Shown in pieces: positions 1 to 6,406 of a DNA stretch of 7,528 bases. Under the pieces are notes generated by a model. It saw only the letters and a program-made list of their open reading frames with translations. It had not been told where the DNA came from and did no database searches. The stretch spans positions 1 to 7,528 of the forward strand of contig JAATFK010000069.1 of assembly GCA_015655225.1 (NCBI GenBank), given 5' to 3'. The position numbers and the translations under genes are program-made. Origin of the DNA: Solirubrobacterales bacterium (GTDB lineage Bacteria > Actinomycetota > Thermoleophilia > Solirubrobacterales > Solirubrobacteraceae). Every line of letters starts with the position of its first letter. Within the stretch, counting starts at the first letter, position 1.

Positions 1-59
1 CCAGCACGACCGCCGCGGCGGCGCTGACGAGCCCGATCAGCGCGGCGCCGAGCAGCAGC
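1..59. repeat. 59-bp exact direct repeat, copy 1 (at window edge)
   Basis: Bases 1-59 are identical to 382-440. The offset is 381 bp, exactly 127 codons, so both copies encode the same 19 residues (LLLGAALIGLVSAAAAVVL) in the minus-strand CopCD frame. The copy begins at the first base of the window and ends in an AGCAGCAGC-type run that also occurs naturally at both loci. That looks more like a chimeric contig end than a real duplication. Confidence 0.95.
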
Positions 60-1048
60 ACGGCGACCGGGTGCTGGCTCGTGCCGTGGCCGCTGAGCGC
101 CGGCAGCAGCAGCAGGTAGCCGGCCGGCAGCGCGAACGCCGCCAGCGCGAGCGGGCGCGGGCCGCGGGGGAGCGCGAGCCCGGTCGCGCCCAGCTCGGCC
201 GGCTGGAGCGCCGGCACGCGCACGCGACGGCGCGTGAAGACGATCGCGGCAAGCACCGCGACCAGCAGCCAGGCGATCACCGCGAGCCCCCAGAGCGTGC
301 CGAAGCGGGTCCCGAGCGTCTCGCGCACGATCTTCGAGGTGAGCGCGTCGAAGCCGGAGATCCCGGCCGCCTCCGCGCCCTCCAGCACGACCGCCGCGGC
401 GGCGCTGACGAGCCCGATCAGCGCGGCGCCGAGCAGCAGCCAGCGCAGCCGCGCGACGAACGCCTGCGAGGCGGTCGCCCACTCGGGGGCGCCCCCGGCG
501 ACGGCGGCGAGCGCGCCGGTCCACACCAGCAGCAGGAACACGAGTCCGCCGAGCCCGACCGCGATCGCGAGGAACTGCAGCCCGCGCGCGGCCCCGAACG
601 CGGTCTCGGTGACGGCGCCGCTGCCGGCGCCGCCGGCGAGCTGCGCGACCGTCGCCCCGGCGGCGCTGGCGTGGCCGATCGAGAAGGTGAAGCCGCTGGA
701 GACGATGTGGCCGTCCTCGGAGACGACGCGGTAGGTCGCGGTGTAGGTGCCCTGCGCGAGGCCCGGCTTCAGGTGGACGCCCATCTCGTCGCCACGGCCG
801 GCGGGGTGGAACGCGTCACCGGCGTCGACGCGCGCGCCCTTCGCGTTGAAGACGCGGACGGCGCCGAAGGTCCCCTCGACGGTCTCGTCGAAGCGGAAGA
901 CGACCTGCGACGGCTCGGTCTTGAGGACGGCGCCGCGCAGCGGGACGGTTCCCTCCAGCTGGGCGTGCGCGAAGGCGGCGCCCGGAAGCGCGCAGGCGAA
1001 CGCGATCGCCGCGAGGGCGACGAGCAGGCCGCGCTTGCACGGGCTCAC
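1..1048 (-). CDS. CopC-CopD fusion copper-resistance protein, 3' end cut by window edge
   Basis: This is an exported copper-binding CopC domain fused to a CopD-like multi-helix membrane domain, as is common in actinobacteria; the family is linked to copper binding outside the membrane and copper import. The start is GTG at 1048-1046 (349 codons visible). A signal peptide (about residues 1-27, ending AFA) would leave His28 as mature N-terminus, followed by the CopC pattern HAQLEGTVPLRGAVL. The second CopC signature SEDGHIVSSGFTFSIG is at 110-125, with D112 and H114 as likely Cu(II) ligands alongside H28. Hydrophobic helices lie near 157-175, 203-222, 252-271 and 300-317; the CopD-like LSGHGTSQHP is at 318-327. 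The GTG overlaps the previous gene's stop (GTGA), so the two are probably translationally coupled. Residues 331-349 repeat residues 204-222 exactly, where CopD proteins normally continue differently, so the leftmost 59 bases are suspect. Confidence in the CopC half is high. Confidence 0.9.
   Translation of the reverse strand, partial: MSPCKRGLLVALAAIAFACALPGAAFAHAQLEGTVPLRGAVLKTEPSQVVFRFDETVEGTFGAVRVFNAKGARVDAGDAFHPAGRGDEMGVHLKPGLAQGTYTATYRVVSEDGHIVSSGFTFSIGHASAAGATVAQLAGGAGSGAVTETAFGAARGLQFLAIAVGLGGLVFLLLVWTGALAAVAGGAPEWATASQAFVARLRWLLLGAALIGLVSAAAAVVLEGAEAAGISGFDALTSKIVRETLGTRFGTLWGLAVIAWLLVAVLAAIVFTRRRVRVPALQPAELGATGLALPRGPRPLALAAFALPAGYLLLLPALSGHGTSQHPVAVLLLGAALIGLVSAAAAVVL
382..440. repeat. 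59-bp exact direct repeat, copy 2 (internal to CopCD gene)
   Basis: This is the internal copy of the 59-bp repeat. It encodes the second predicted transmembrane helix of the CopD part (residues 204-222), and the sequence on both sides reads as a normal CopD protein. It is therefore probably the authentic copy, and the one at 1-59 the displaced one. Confidence 0.95.
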
Positions 1049-1797
1049 CAGGCTTCCTTCGCCGACGCCGGCACGGCGGCGGCAGCGGGAACGTCACCCG
1101 CCCCGGCCGCGGTCGGCTCGACGGGCGCGCCTCCCTCCGGTCCGCCGGCGCCACCCGCGCCGCCGCCGGCACGCCGGCGTCGCACGAGCACGACGACCAC
1201 GATCGCCAGCAGCACGAGTGCGCCGAGCGCGATCACGGCGGCGATCGGGAAGCTCGACGGGCTGCCGACCCAGAACAGCGTCCCAGTCAGCGACGCTCTC
1301 TGCGTCCCGTCTCTGAGCGGCACGCTGAAGTCGAAGATTCTCGTTCTCTGCTTCGTGTTCGTGACTCTCGGCGGCAGGCTCGTCGACATCCAGTGGATGC
1401 GGTGGTCGTGCCACTCGAAGCGGCCGGTGCGGTCCTGCGTGCGCCAGATCGGCGGGGCCGACGCGTTCGCGCTCGACGGCACCGGCGTCGTGCCGTAGCG
1501 GTCCTCGTTCAGGTAGAGCGCGGGCGAGCGCTCGTTCACCTGGACGGTGCCGTCGGGCAGCAGGCGCGCGTACGGCTCGCCCTGGTAGCCGAGCACCTCG
1601 ATCGTGTGCCCGGTTCTGTTCGTCATCTGAAGCTCGCCGTCGTAGTCGAGCACCTGCACCTGCAGGCCCGGCACGTTCGGCGTGAGACCGTGGAGGATCG
1701 AGCGGTAGTTCGGGTTCCCCGCGTGAGCCCCCGCGGGGGCGGCGACCATCGCCAGCAGCATCGCTGCCAGCGCGGCCACGCGTCCGAGACGGGACAT
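1045..1797 (-). CDS. Exported, membrane-anchored protein of unknown function with WHDHRIHW motif
   Basis: This 250-residue protein has no function I can name; I recall similar proteins of unknown function in actinobacteria. The start is ATG at 1797, preceded by GAAGGAG about 8 bases upstream; a TTG start at 1815 would lack such a site. A signal peptide covers about residues 1-24 (ending AGA), so the mature protein may begin with His25, as the CopC domain next door does with its own His. The outside region (25-180) carries LDYDGELQMTNRTGHTIEVL (50-69) and GYQGEPYARLLPDGTVQVN (70-88), which read as beta-rich, and WHDHRIHW (129-136). One transmembrane helix (about 182-205) is followed by RRRR and a low-complexity Gly/Ala/Pro tail inside the cell. 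The stop overlaps the CopCD start by four bases. A role in copper binding or in assisting CopCD is an inference from context and histidines only. Confidence 0.88.
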   Translation of the reverse strand: MSRLGRVAALAAMLLAMVAAPAGAHAGNPNYRSILHGLTPNVPGLQVQVLDYDGELQMTNRTGHTIEVLGYQGEPYARLLPDGTVQVNERSPALYLNEDRYGTTPVPSSANASAPPIWRTQDRTGRFEWHDHRIHWMSTSLPPRVTNTKQRTRIFDFSVPLRDGTQRASLTGTLFWVGSPSSFPIAAVIALGALVLLAIVVVVLVRRRRAGGGAGGAGGPEGGAPVEPTAAGAGDVPAAAAVPASAKEAW

Positions 1798-1873
1798 GGA
1801 ACGGCTCCTTCGCAATCGTCGTCATGGATGCCGAGCGCACGCCCGCACGGCATCGAACCGATCGCGGAGGGCG

Positions 1874-2611
1874 CTAGGCGAAGCTGCTGCTGGGTGACGC
1901 GAGGCGGGGCGGCGCGCGACCGGCGGCGGCGCGCGAGAGCGGGGCGGAGCGGACCAGCGCGGGCGCTGGCGGGACGAGCACGAGCGCCGCGACGGCGTCG
2001 CGCATCGACGGCAGCCGGCGCCGCGACGGGCGCAGCGCCGCCACGACCGCCGCGCCGCCGCTGAGGGCGAGCGCGAGCACGCCGCCGATCCCCGCGGCGA
2101 TCGGGACCGCCCAGAGGCCGCCGTGGCCGAAGATGCCGGCGAGGCCGCCGGGATGGCCGGAGGCGAAGAGGCCCTCGAGGAACTCCTGGCCGGCGTAGAC
2201 GGCGACGAGCGTGACCGTCGCCAGCAGCCAGAGGCGCAGGAAGGGATGGCGCGAGCGCGCGGCGGCGGGACCGGACGCGCCCGCCGCGCCGGGGGCGCTC
2301 GCCCAGCGGCGCGCGAGCACGCCGAGCGAGACGCCGAGCGCCAGCGTGGCGAGCAGCACGATCCACGGCGTCATCGAGAAGAGGTAGGCGTGACCTTGCG
2401 CCGCGAGCACCTGGCCGGTGTGGTGGCCGTAGGTCAGCTCGTAGCGCAGCTGGTGGACCGCGAGCGCGGCGCCCGGCATCAGCGCGGCGCCGCGCAGGGC
2501 GGGCGGGACGGTCTGCGCGACCAGCCGCAGGCCGCGGGCGCCGGGTGCGCCGGAGGCGCGCCGGCGCCGCCGCTGGCGCGACGACGGTCGTTCGTGGGCG
2601 TGGCCCAACAT
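1874..2611 (-). CDS. Four-helix membrane protein of unknown function (HQLRY type)
   Basis: This is a 245-residue integral membrane protein that I cannot assign to a named function. The chosen ATG at 2611 has only a weak upstream GAGA; a GTG at 2680 would add 23 residues, and an internal ATG at 2479 would cut into the first helix. An Arg-rich N-terminus (residues 12-18) precedes a first helix near 30-55, which ends in AVHQLRYELTYGHHTG. Further helices lie near 81-100, 126-145 and 165-193. Histidines cluster at H53, H63, H64, H74, H153 and H163, close to predicted membrane edges, which would suit metal handling but does not prove it. The C-terminus is basic and Pro/Ala-rich. The next gene starts 76 bp downstream on the same strand, and all three leftward genes probably belong to one module with CopCD. 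Coding status is well supported by hydrophobic periodicity; the function is unknown. Confidence 0.8.
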   Translation of the reverse strand: MLGHAHERPSSRQRRRRRASGAPGARGLRLVAQTVPPALRGAALMPGAALAVHQLRYELTYGHHTGQVLAAQGHAYLFSMTPWIVLLATLALGVSLGVLARRWASAPGAAGASGPAAARSRHPFLRLWLLATVTLVAVYAGQEFLEGLFASGHPGGLAGIFGHGGLWAVPIAAGIGGVLALALSGGAAVVAALRPSRRRLPSMRDAVAALVLVPPAPALVRSAPLSRAAAGRAPPRLASPSSSFA

Positions 2612-2622
2612 GGCGATCTCGC

Positions 2623-2628
2623 AGCTTA
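2623..2628 (-). promoter_or_regulatory. Possible -10 element for the leftward membrane-protein module
   Basis: On the minus strand TAAGCT matches the TANNNT pattern and lies 11 bases before the ATG at 2611, which would give a very short leader. I see no convincing -35 box. This is a weak call. Confidence 0.2.
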
Positions 2629-2673
2629 CCCGGGTCCCGCCGAGGACGGGAGGCGACCACGGACGACCGGCGC

Positions 2674-2696
2674 GTCGCACCCGCGCCCGGTGCGAC
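2674..2696. promoter_or_regulatory. Inverted repeat in divergent promoter region, possible operator
   Basis: Perfect 8-base arms GTCGCACC and GGTGCGAC are separated by 7 bases (CGCGCCC). The element lies in the 167-bp gap between the leftward membrane-protein gene (start 2611) and the rightward GMC oxidoreductase (start 2779), a usual place for a site controlling one or both. No T-run follows on either side, so it is not an obvious terminator. In DNA this GC-rich an 8-bp repeat can arise by chance, so the role is uncertain. Confidence 0.4.
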
Positions 2697-2769
2697 AGTG
2701 TGGACGCAGATCGGCCACGGGCCGCCGCTGCGCGACCCGGGACTGGTGGCGGCGGTCGCGGAGCGGGGC

Positions 2770-2775
2770 TAGAGT
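2770..2775 (+). promoter_or_regulatory. Possible -10 box for leaderless transcription of the GMC gene
   Basis: TAGAGT fits TANNNT and ends 7 bases before the GTG at 2782 (4 before the ATG at 2779). This is the spacing seen when actinobacterial transcripts begin at or near the start codon. The region lacks a good ribosome binding site (only GGAGCGGGG further upstream), which agrees with a leaderless mRNA. No clear -35 box is visible. Confidence 0.25.
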
Positions 2776-2778
2776 CGA

Positions 2779-4419
2779 ATGGTGACCGCCTTCGACTACG
2801 TGATCGTCGGCGCCGGCAGCGCCGGCTGCGTCCTCGCGAACCGTCTCAGCGAGGACCCCGCGACGCGCGTGCTGCTGCTGGAGGCGGGCGGGCGGGACCG
2901 CCACCCGAACATCAAGATCCCGGCCGCGTTCGCGAGACAGTTCCACACGAAGCTCGACTGGGAGTTCGGGACCGAGCCGGAGCCGCACGTCGACGGGCGC
3001 TCGCTCTACATCCCGCGGGGCAAGGGGCTCGGCGGCTCCAGCTCGATGAACGCGATGCTCTACGTCCGCGGTCGCCCGCTCGACTACGACCTGTGGGAAC
3101 GGCAGGGCGCGACCGGCTGGGGCTGGGAGACCGTCCTCCCCTACTTCCTGCGCGCCGAGGACAACGCCCGTGGCGCCTCCGAGTTCCACGCCGTCGGCGG
3201 ACCGCTGCGGGTTGAGGAGCAGCGCTCGCCGCGACCGTTCAGCGCACGCCTGCTGGCCGCCAGCGAGGCCGCCGGGATCCCCCGCGCGGTCGACTACAAC
3301 GGCCCCGAGCAGGACGGCGTCGCGCTGTTCCAGGTGACGCAGCGCGACGGGCGCCGCTGGAGCACCGCCGACGCCTACCTGCACCCGGCGCTGGAGCGAC
3401 CGAACCTCGAGCTGCGCACGGGCGTCCAGGTGCTCGGCGTCGAGCTGGACGGCACGCGCGCGACCGGCGTGCGCGTCGCCCGCCGACGCGGAAGCGGCAG
3501 CGAGCTGCTGCGCGGCGGCGAGGTGATCCTCAGCGCCGGCGCGATCCAGTCGCCCCAGCTGCTGCTGCTCTCGGGGATCGGCGCGCCCGAGGAGCTGCGC
3601 GCCGCTGGCGTCGAGCCGCGCCACGCACTGCCGGGCGTCGGGCACAACCTCCAGGACCACCCGTTCGTCTCGCTGATGTGGGAGGTGTCGGACCCCGGCA
3701 CGATGTACGGCGCCGACCGCCCGAGGCCGCTGGCGGAGTGGCTGCTGCGGCACAGCGGTCCGCTCACCTCGCCGGTCGCGGAGGTCAACGCGTTCGTGCG
3801 CACCCGCGCCGGGCTGCCGGCGGCCGACGTCCAGTTCCACATGGGCGCCGCCTACTACGAGGACCACGGCGCGGAGACGTTCGACGGCCACTGCTTCGTG
3901 ATCGCGCCGGTGCTCGTCTCCCCGCGGGCGCGCGGCCAGGTGTGGCTGCGCTCGGCCGACCCGACCGCGAAGCCGCGGATCCGCACGAACTCGCTGGGGG
4001 AGCCGGACGACGTCGCGTCGCTGCTCGCCGGCATGCGCCTCGCGCGCGAGATCGCGGCGCAGTCGCCGCTGCGCGAGGTGATCCTGCGCGAGCTGAAGCC
4101 GGGCGCGGCGGTCGCCGATCCCGAGCGGCTGGAGGAGGACCTGCGCGGCCGGCTGCAGCTGATCTACCACCCGGTCGGCACGTGCCGGATGAGCGACGAC
4201 GGCGACGACGCGGTGGTGGACAGCCAGCTGCGCGTGCACGGAATCGAGGGGCTGCGGGTCGTCGACGCGTCGGTCATGCCGGTGATCCCGGGCGGCAACA
4301 CGAACGCGCCGACGATCATGGTCGCCGAGCGCGCCGCCGACCTGATCCGTGGCCGGCGGCCGCCCCGCGCCACCGCGACCCACACGGCGACCCACGCGGT
4401 CGCGCCAAGCTCCACATGA
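2779..4419 (+). CDS. GMC-family FAD-dependent oxidoreductase (choline/alcohol dehydrogenase-like)
   Basis: This 546-residue enzyme belongs to the glucose-methanol-choline family, which oxidises alcohols to aldehydes using bound FAD in the cytoplasm. The N-terminal dinucleotide-binding motif VIVGAGSAG is at 8-16, with LLLEAG at 32-37 for the FAD ribose. The first family signature region GKGLGGSSSMNAMLYVRGR spans 81-99, the second GAIQSPQLLLLSGIG 254-268. The C-terminal active site has YHPVGTCRM (463-471), with His464 as likely catalytic base, and PGGNTNAPT (504-512), with Asn507 or Asn509 as its partner. Length and domain order are complete for the family. The last 20 or so residues (THTATHAVAPSST end) form a low-complexity tail beyond the usual end. 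ATG at 2779 and GTG at 2782 are both possible starts. The gene stands alone between a divergent gene and a terminator. The substrate cannot be read from sequence: choline and simple or polyethylene-glycol alcohols are all candidates. Confidence 0.95.
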   Translation: MVTAFDYVIVGAGSAGCVLANRLSEDPATRVLLLEAGGRDRHPNIKIPAAFARQFHTKLDWEFGTEPEPHVDGRSLYIPRGKGLGGSSSMNAMLYVRGRPLDYDLWERQGATGWGWETVLPYFLRAEDNARGASEFHAVGGPLRVEEQRSPRPFSARLLAASEAAGIPRAVDYNGPEQDGVALFQVTQRDGRRWSTADAYLHPALERPNLELRTGVQVLGVELDGTRATGVRVARRRGSGSELLRGGEVILSAGAIQSPQLLLLSGIGAPEELRAAGVEPRHALPGVGHNLQDHPFVSLMWEVSDPGTMYGADRPRPLAEWLLRHSGPLTSPVAEVNAFVRTRAGLPAADVQFHMGAAYYEDHGAETFDGHCFVIAPVLVSPRARGQVWLRSADPTAKPRIRTNSLGEPDDVASLLAGMRLAREIAAQSPLREVILRELKPGAAVADPERLEEDLRGRLQLIYHPVGTCRMSDDGDDAVVDSQLRVHGIEGLRVVDASVMPVIPGGNTNAPTIMVAERAADLIRGRRPPRATATHTATHAVAPSST

Positions 4420-4516
4420 ACGTGATCCACTTTCTGGTAGGCGCCGATGGACTGGAATGCCCCCGATCGCTCCGGTCGATCGAGGGAACGGCGTTCGGCA
4501 GGGGTGCTGACGCACA

Positions 4517-4556
4517 CGGCGGCCACCGTTCGAAAGAGCGGTGGCCGTCGTCTTCC
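4517..4556 (+). terminator. Hairpin terminator after the GMC oxidoreductase
   Basis: A 9-bp perfect stem (CGGCCACCG at 4520-4528 with CGGTGGCCG at 4539-4547) extends to 12 bp with one G-T pair. It has a 10-base loop (TTCGAAAGAG) and is followed by the pyrimidine-rich TCTTCC rather than a full T-run. It lies about 100 bases after the GMC stop and just before the hydrolase start at 4574, so it separates two transcription units. Confidence 0.65.
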
Positions 4557-4573
4557 TGGCAAGCTGCGCGTCC

Positions 4574-5522
4574 ATGAGCACCGACCCGCTCCTCGGCGAG
4601 CCGTTCACGACGCGCACGCTGCCGCTCAGGCCCGACGGCGAGGGCGAGGTGGTGGCGACGCTCGTCAGCCGCCTGCCGGAGCAGCCGACCGATCGCGCGG
4701 TGCTCTACCTGCACGGCTTCGTCGACTACTTCTTCCAGCGCGAGCTGGCCGACTTCTACGTCGCGCGCGGCTATGCGTTCCACGCGCTCGACTGGCGCAA
4801 GTCGGGCCGCTCGCTGCGCCCGCACCAGACGCCCTGGTACGTCGAGGACGTCGGCGAGTACTTCGAGGAGATCGACGCCGCCGTCGCGCTGCTGCGCGCC
4901 GACGGGGCGCGGCAGCTGCTCGTCAACGGCCACTCGACCGGCGGCCTCGTGGCGGCGTTTGTGGGCGCAGGAGCGACGCGGCAGCGGGAGCGAGCCCGAC
5001 GGACTGTTCCTCAACTCGCCGTTCCTCGACCTCGCCGCGCCGGCGCTCGTGCGCGAGGCGAGCGGGACGATCGCGGGGCTGATCGCCGCGCGGCGGCCGC
5101 ACGCGGTCGTGCCCGGCGGCAATCTGTCGGACCTCTATCCGCGCAGCATCCACCGCGACCACCACGGCGAGTGGGAGTTCGACCTGACGCTCAAGCCGGT
5201 CGGCTCGGTCGTCGTGCGCGCCGGCTGGCTGCGGGCGATCCGGCGCGCGCAGCGCCGCGTCCACCGGGGCCTCGACCTGCGCGTGCCGATTCTCGTCATG
5301 TGCTCGACGACGAGCAGCTCCCCGAGCGCGTGGGACGAGCTGCTGCTGCGCAGCGACGCGGTGCTCGACGCCGACCAGATCGCGCGCTGGGCGACGAAGC
5401 TCGGCTCCCACGTGACCGTCGTCCGGATCGAGGACGGGATGCACGACCTCGTCCTCTCGCGCGCGCCGGTGCGCGCCGAGGTCTACCGCGAGCTGGACCG
5501 CTGGCTCACGGCCTACCTCTAG
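4574..5522 (+). pseudogene. Alpha/beta hydrolase (S33/lysophospholipase-like) broken by a +1 frameshift at 4958-4960
   Basis: Two frames together encode one serine hydrolase of the alpha/beta-hydrolase fold. Frame one runs from ATG 4574 to the TTT at 4958-4960 and holds the oxyanion motif LHGF (46-49), DWRKSGRS (73-80) and the nucleophile elbow GHSTGG (Ser121). The rest, from LWAQERRG through LFLNSPFLDL to the stop TAG at 5520-5522, lies in the next frame and carries the likely acid Asp265 (SDAVLDADQIARW) and base His290 (EDGMHDLVLS). Deleting one T yields a continuous 315-residue protein with normal family length and spacing. Because the downstream 190 codons are free of stops and well conserved, the shift is either very recent or a sequencing error. 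As written, translation would read out of frame to a stop at 5552-5554. The start is uncertain: no clear ribosome binding site precedes 4574. The natural ester or lipid substrate is unknown. Confidence 0.85.
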
Positions 5523-5544
5523 CTTGCGCCGGCTCTGGCCGGCT

Positions 5545-5572
5545 GGCAAAGTGAACAGGCATTCACTTTGCC
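5545..5572. promoter_or_regulatory. 28-bp palindrome, candidate operator for the TetR regulator at 6407
   Basis: Perfect 11-base arms GGCAAAGTGAA (5545-5555) and TTCACTTTGCC (5562-5572) flank a 6-base centre (CAGGCA). The GTGAA/TTCAC half-sites in a palindrome of this length are typical of TetR-family operators. It lies 23 bases upstream of the MBL hydrolase ATG, within the only intergenic gap that can hold the promoter of the MBL-tetR operon. No T-run follows, which argues against a terminator for the hydrolase upstream, though the hairpin might do both. The local AT content is higher than in the neighbouring genes, as expected of a control region. Confidence 0.75.
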
Positions 5573-5595
5573 GGCGGACGACCGGAGGCCTCCCG

Positions 5596-6402
5596 ATGAA
5601 GATCCACGCGCTCACCACCGGCACGGTGCGCATCAGACAGTCCCAGCGGCGCGGCGTCGGGCACGGCCTGCGCCGCCGCGCGCGGATCTTCGCGCCCGGC
5701 CCGCTGACGGGCGAGCTGCCGATCCACGCCTGGGCGATCGAGCACGAGGACGGCATCGTGCTGGTCGACACGGGCGAGGTCGCGACCGCGCGCGACCAGC
5801 CGTTCGCTCGCTTCTCCGTGCGCCGCGAGGACGAGCTGGACCGCGCCCTGCGCGGCGTCGGGCTCGATCCCGGCGACGTCGTGACGGTGGTGCTCACCCA
5901 CGTGCACGTCGACCACGTCGACGGCCTCGCGCACGTCGCCGGCGGCCGCACGCGCGTGCTCGCCTCGGCCGCCGAGCTGCGCTGGGTCGCGAGCGCCGAG
6001 GCGCGCCTCGCGCGCGCCGTCCTGCGCCAGGGGCTGCCGGCCGGCTTCGCTCCCACGCCCCTCCAGCTCGCCGGCCCGCGCCTCGGCGCCTTCGCGACGA
6101 GCGAGGCGATCACGCACGGCGGGCGGATCGTCGCGGTCCCGGCACCCGGGCACACGCCCGGCCACCTCGCGGTCGTCGTCGTGCGCGACGGCGACCACGT
6201 GCTGCTGGCCGGCGACAGCGTCTACGACCAGGACGCGCTGCTGGCCCGCGAGGTCGACGGCATCAGCCCGCGCGAGGACGTCGCGCTCGCGACGATCGAC
6301 ACGATCCGCGCGCACGTGCGCCTCCAGCCGACCGTCGTCCTGCCGACCCACGACCCCGGCTCGGCCGCGCGGCTGGCGGCGAGCGAGCCGCTGCCCGCCT
6401 GA
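5596..6402 (+). CDS. MBL-fold metallohydrolase (lactonase/glyoxalase II-like family)
   Basis: This 268-residue cytoplasmic enzyme has the complete metallo-beta-lactamase-fold metal site: HVHVDH (102-107; ligands His102, His104, Asp106, His107), His186 in PAPGHTPGH, the bridging Asp207 in LAGDSVYD, and a late His252 in LPTHDPGS. DTGE at 58-61 is the usual early fold motif. This ligand set binds two metal ions, usually zinc, and matches the branch that contains N-acyl-homoserine lactonases and related esterases, but no feature fixes the substrate. The start is ATG at 5596 because GGAGG (5584-5588) sits 7 bases upstream; reading further upstream would run through the operator palindrome. The stop is four bases before the TetR gene, so the two are one operon, and the palindrome just upstream is the likely control site. 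There is no signal peptide. Confidence 0.92.
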   Translation: MKIHALTTGTVRIRQSQRRGVGHGLRRRARIFAPGPLTGELPIHAWAIEHEDGIVLVDTGEVATARDQPFARFSVRREDELDRALRGVGLDPGDVVTVVLTHVHVDHVDGLAHVAGGRTRVLASAAELRWVASAEARLARAVLRQGLPAGFAPTPLQLAGPRLGAFATSEAITHGGRIVAVPAPGHTPGHLAVVVVRDGDHVLLAGDSVYDQDALLAREVDGISPREDVALATIDTIRAHVRLQPTVVLPTHDPGSAARLAASEPLPA

Positions 6403-6406
6403 GGCG

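Noticed and set aside
71..1498. A 475-codon plus-strand open frame across the CopCD region
   Set aside because: It has a low-complexity Arg/Ala/Gly/Glu composition; the opposite strand carries clear CopC, CopD and signal-peptide features.
1827..1854. Weak hairpin (GATGCCG/CGGCATC, 14-base loop) between the two leftward membrane-protein genes
   Set aside because: It has short arms, a long loop and no T-run; it is not convincing as a terminator or operator, though it could slightly reduce read-through.
4464..4482. Two CGATCG motifs 7 bases apart after the GMC gene
   Set aside because: CGATCG is itself a palindrome and very common in this GC-rich sequence; there is no further structure or conservation evidence.
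4541..4573. GTG start at 4541 giving the hydrolase a lipoprotein-like LASC motif
   Set aside because: It starts inside the terminator stem, lacks positive charges and is too short before the Cys for a real lipoprotein signal; ATG 4574 fits the family better.
2626..4617. A 663-codon open frame antisense to the GMC oxidoreductase
   Set aside because: It is Arg/Ala/Val/Gln-rich with no recognisable domain and mirrors a well-conserved enzyme; long antisense frames are a by-product of very high GC.
5596..6402. Naming the MBL hydrolase as an acyl-homoserine lactonase
   Set aside because: The metal ligands are shared with many lactonases, esterases and thioesterases; nothing in the sequence fixes the substrate.
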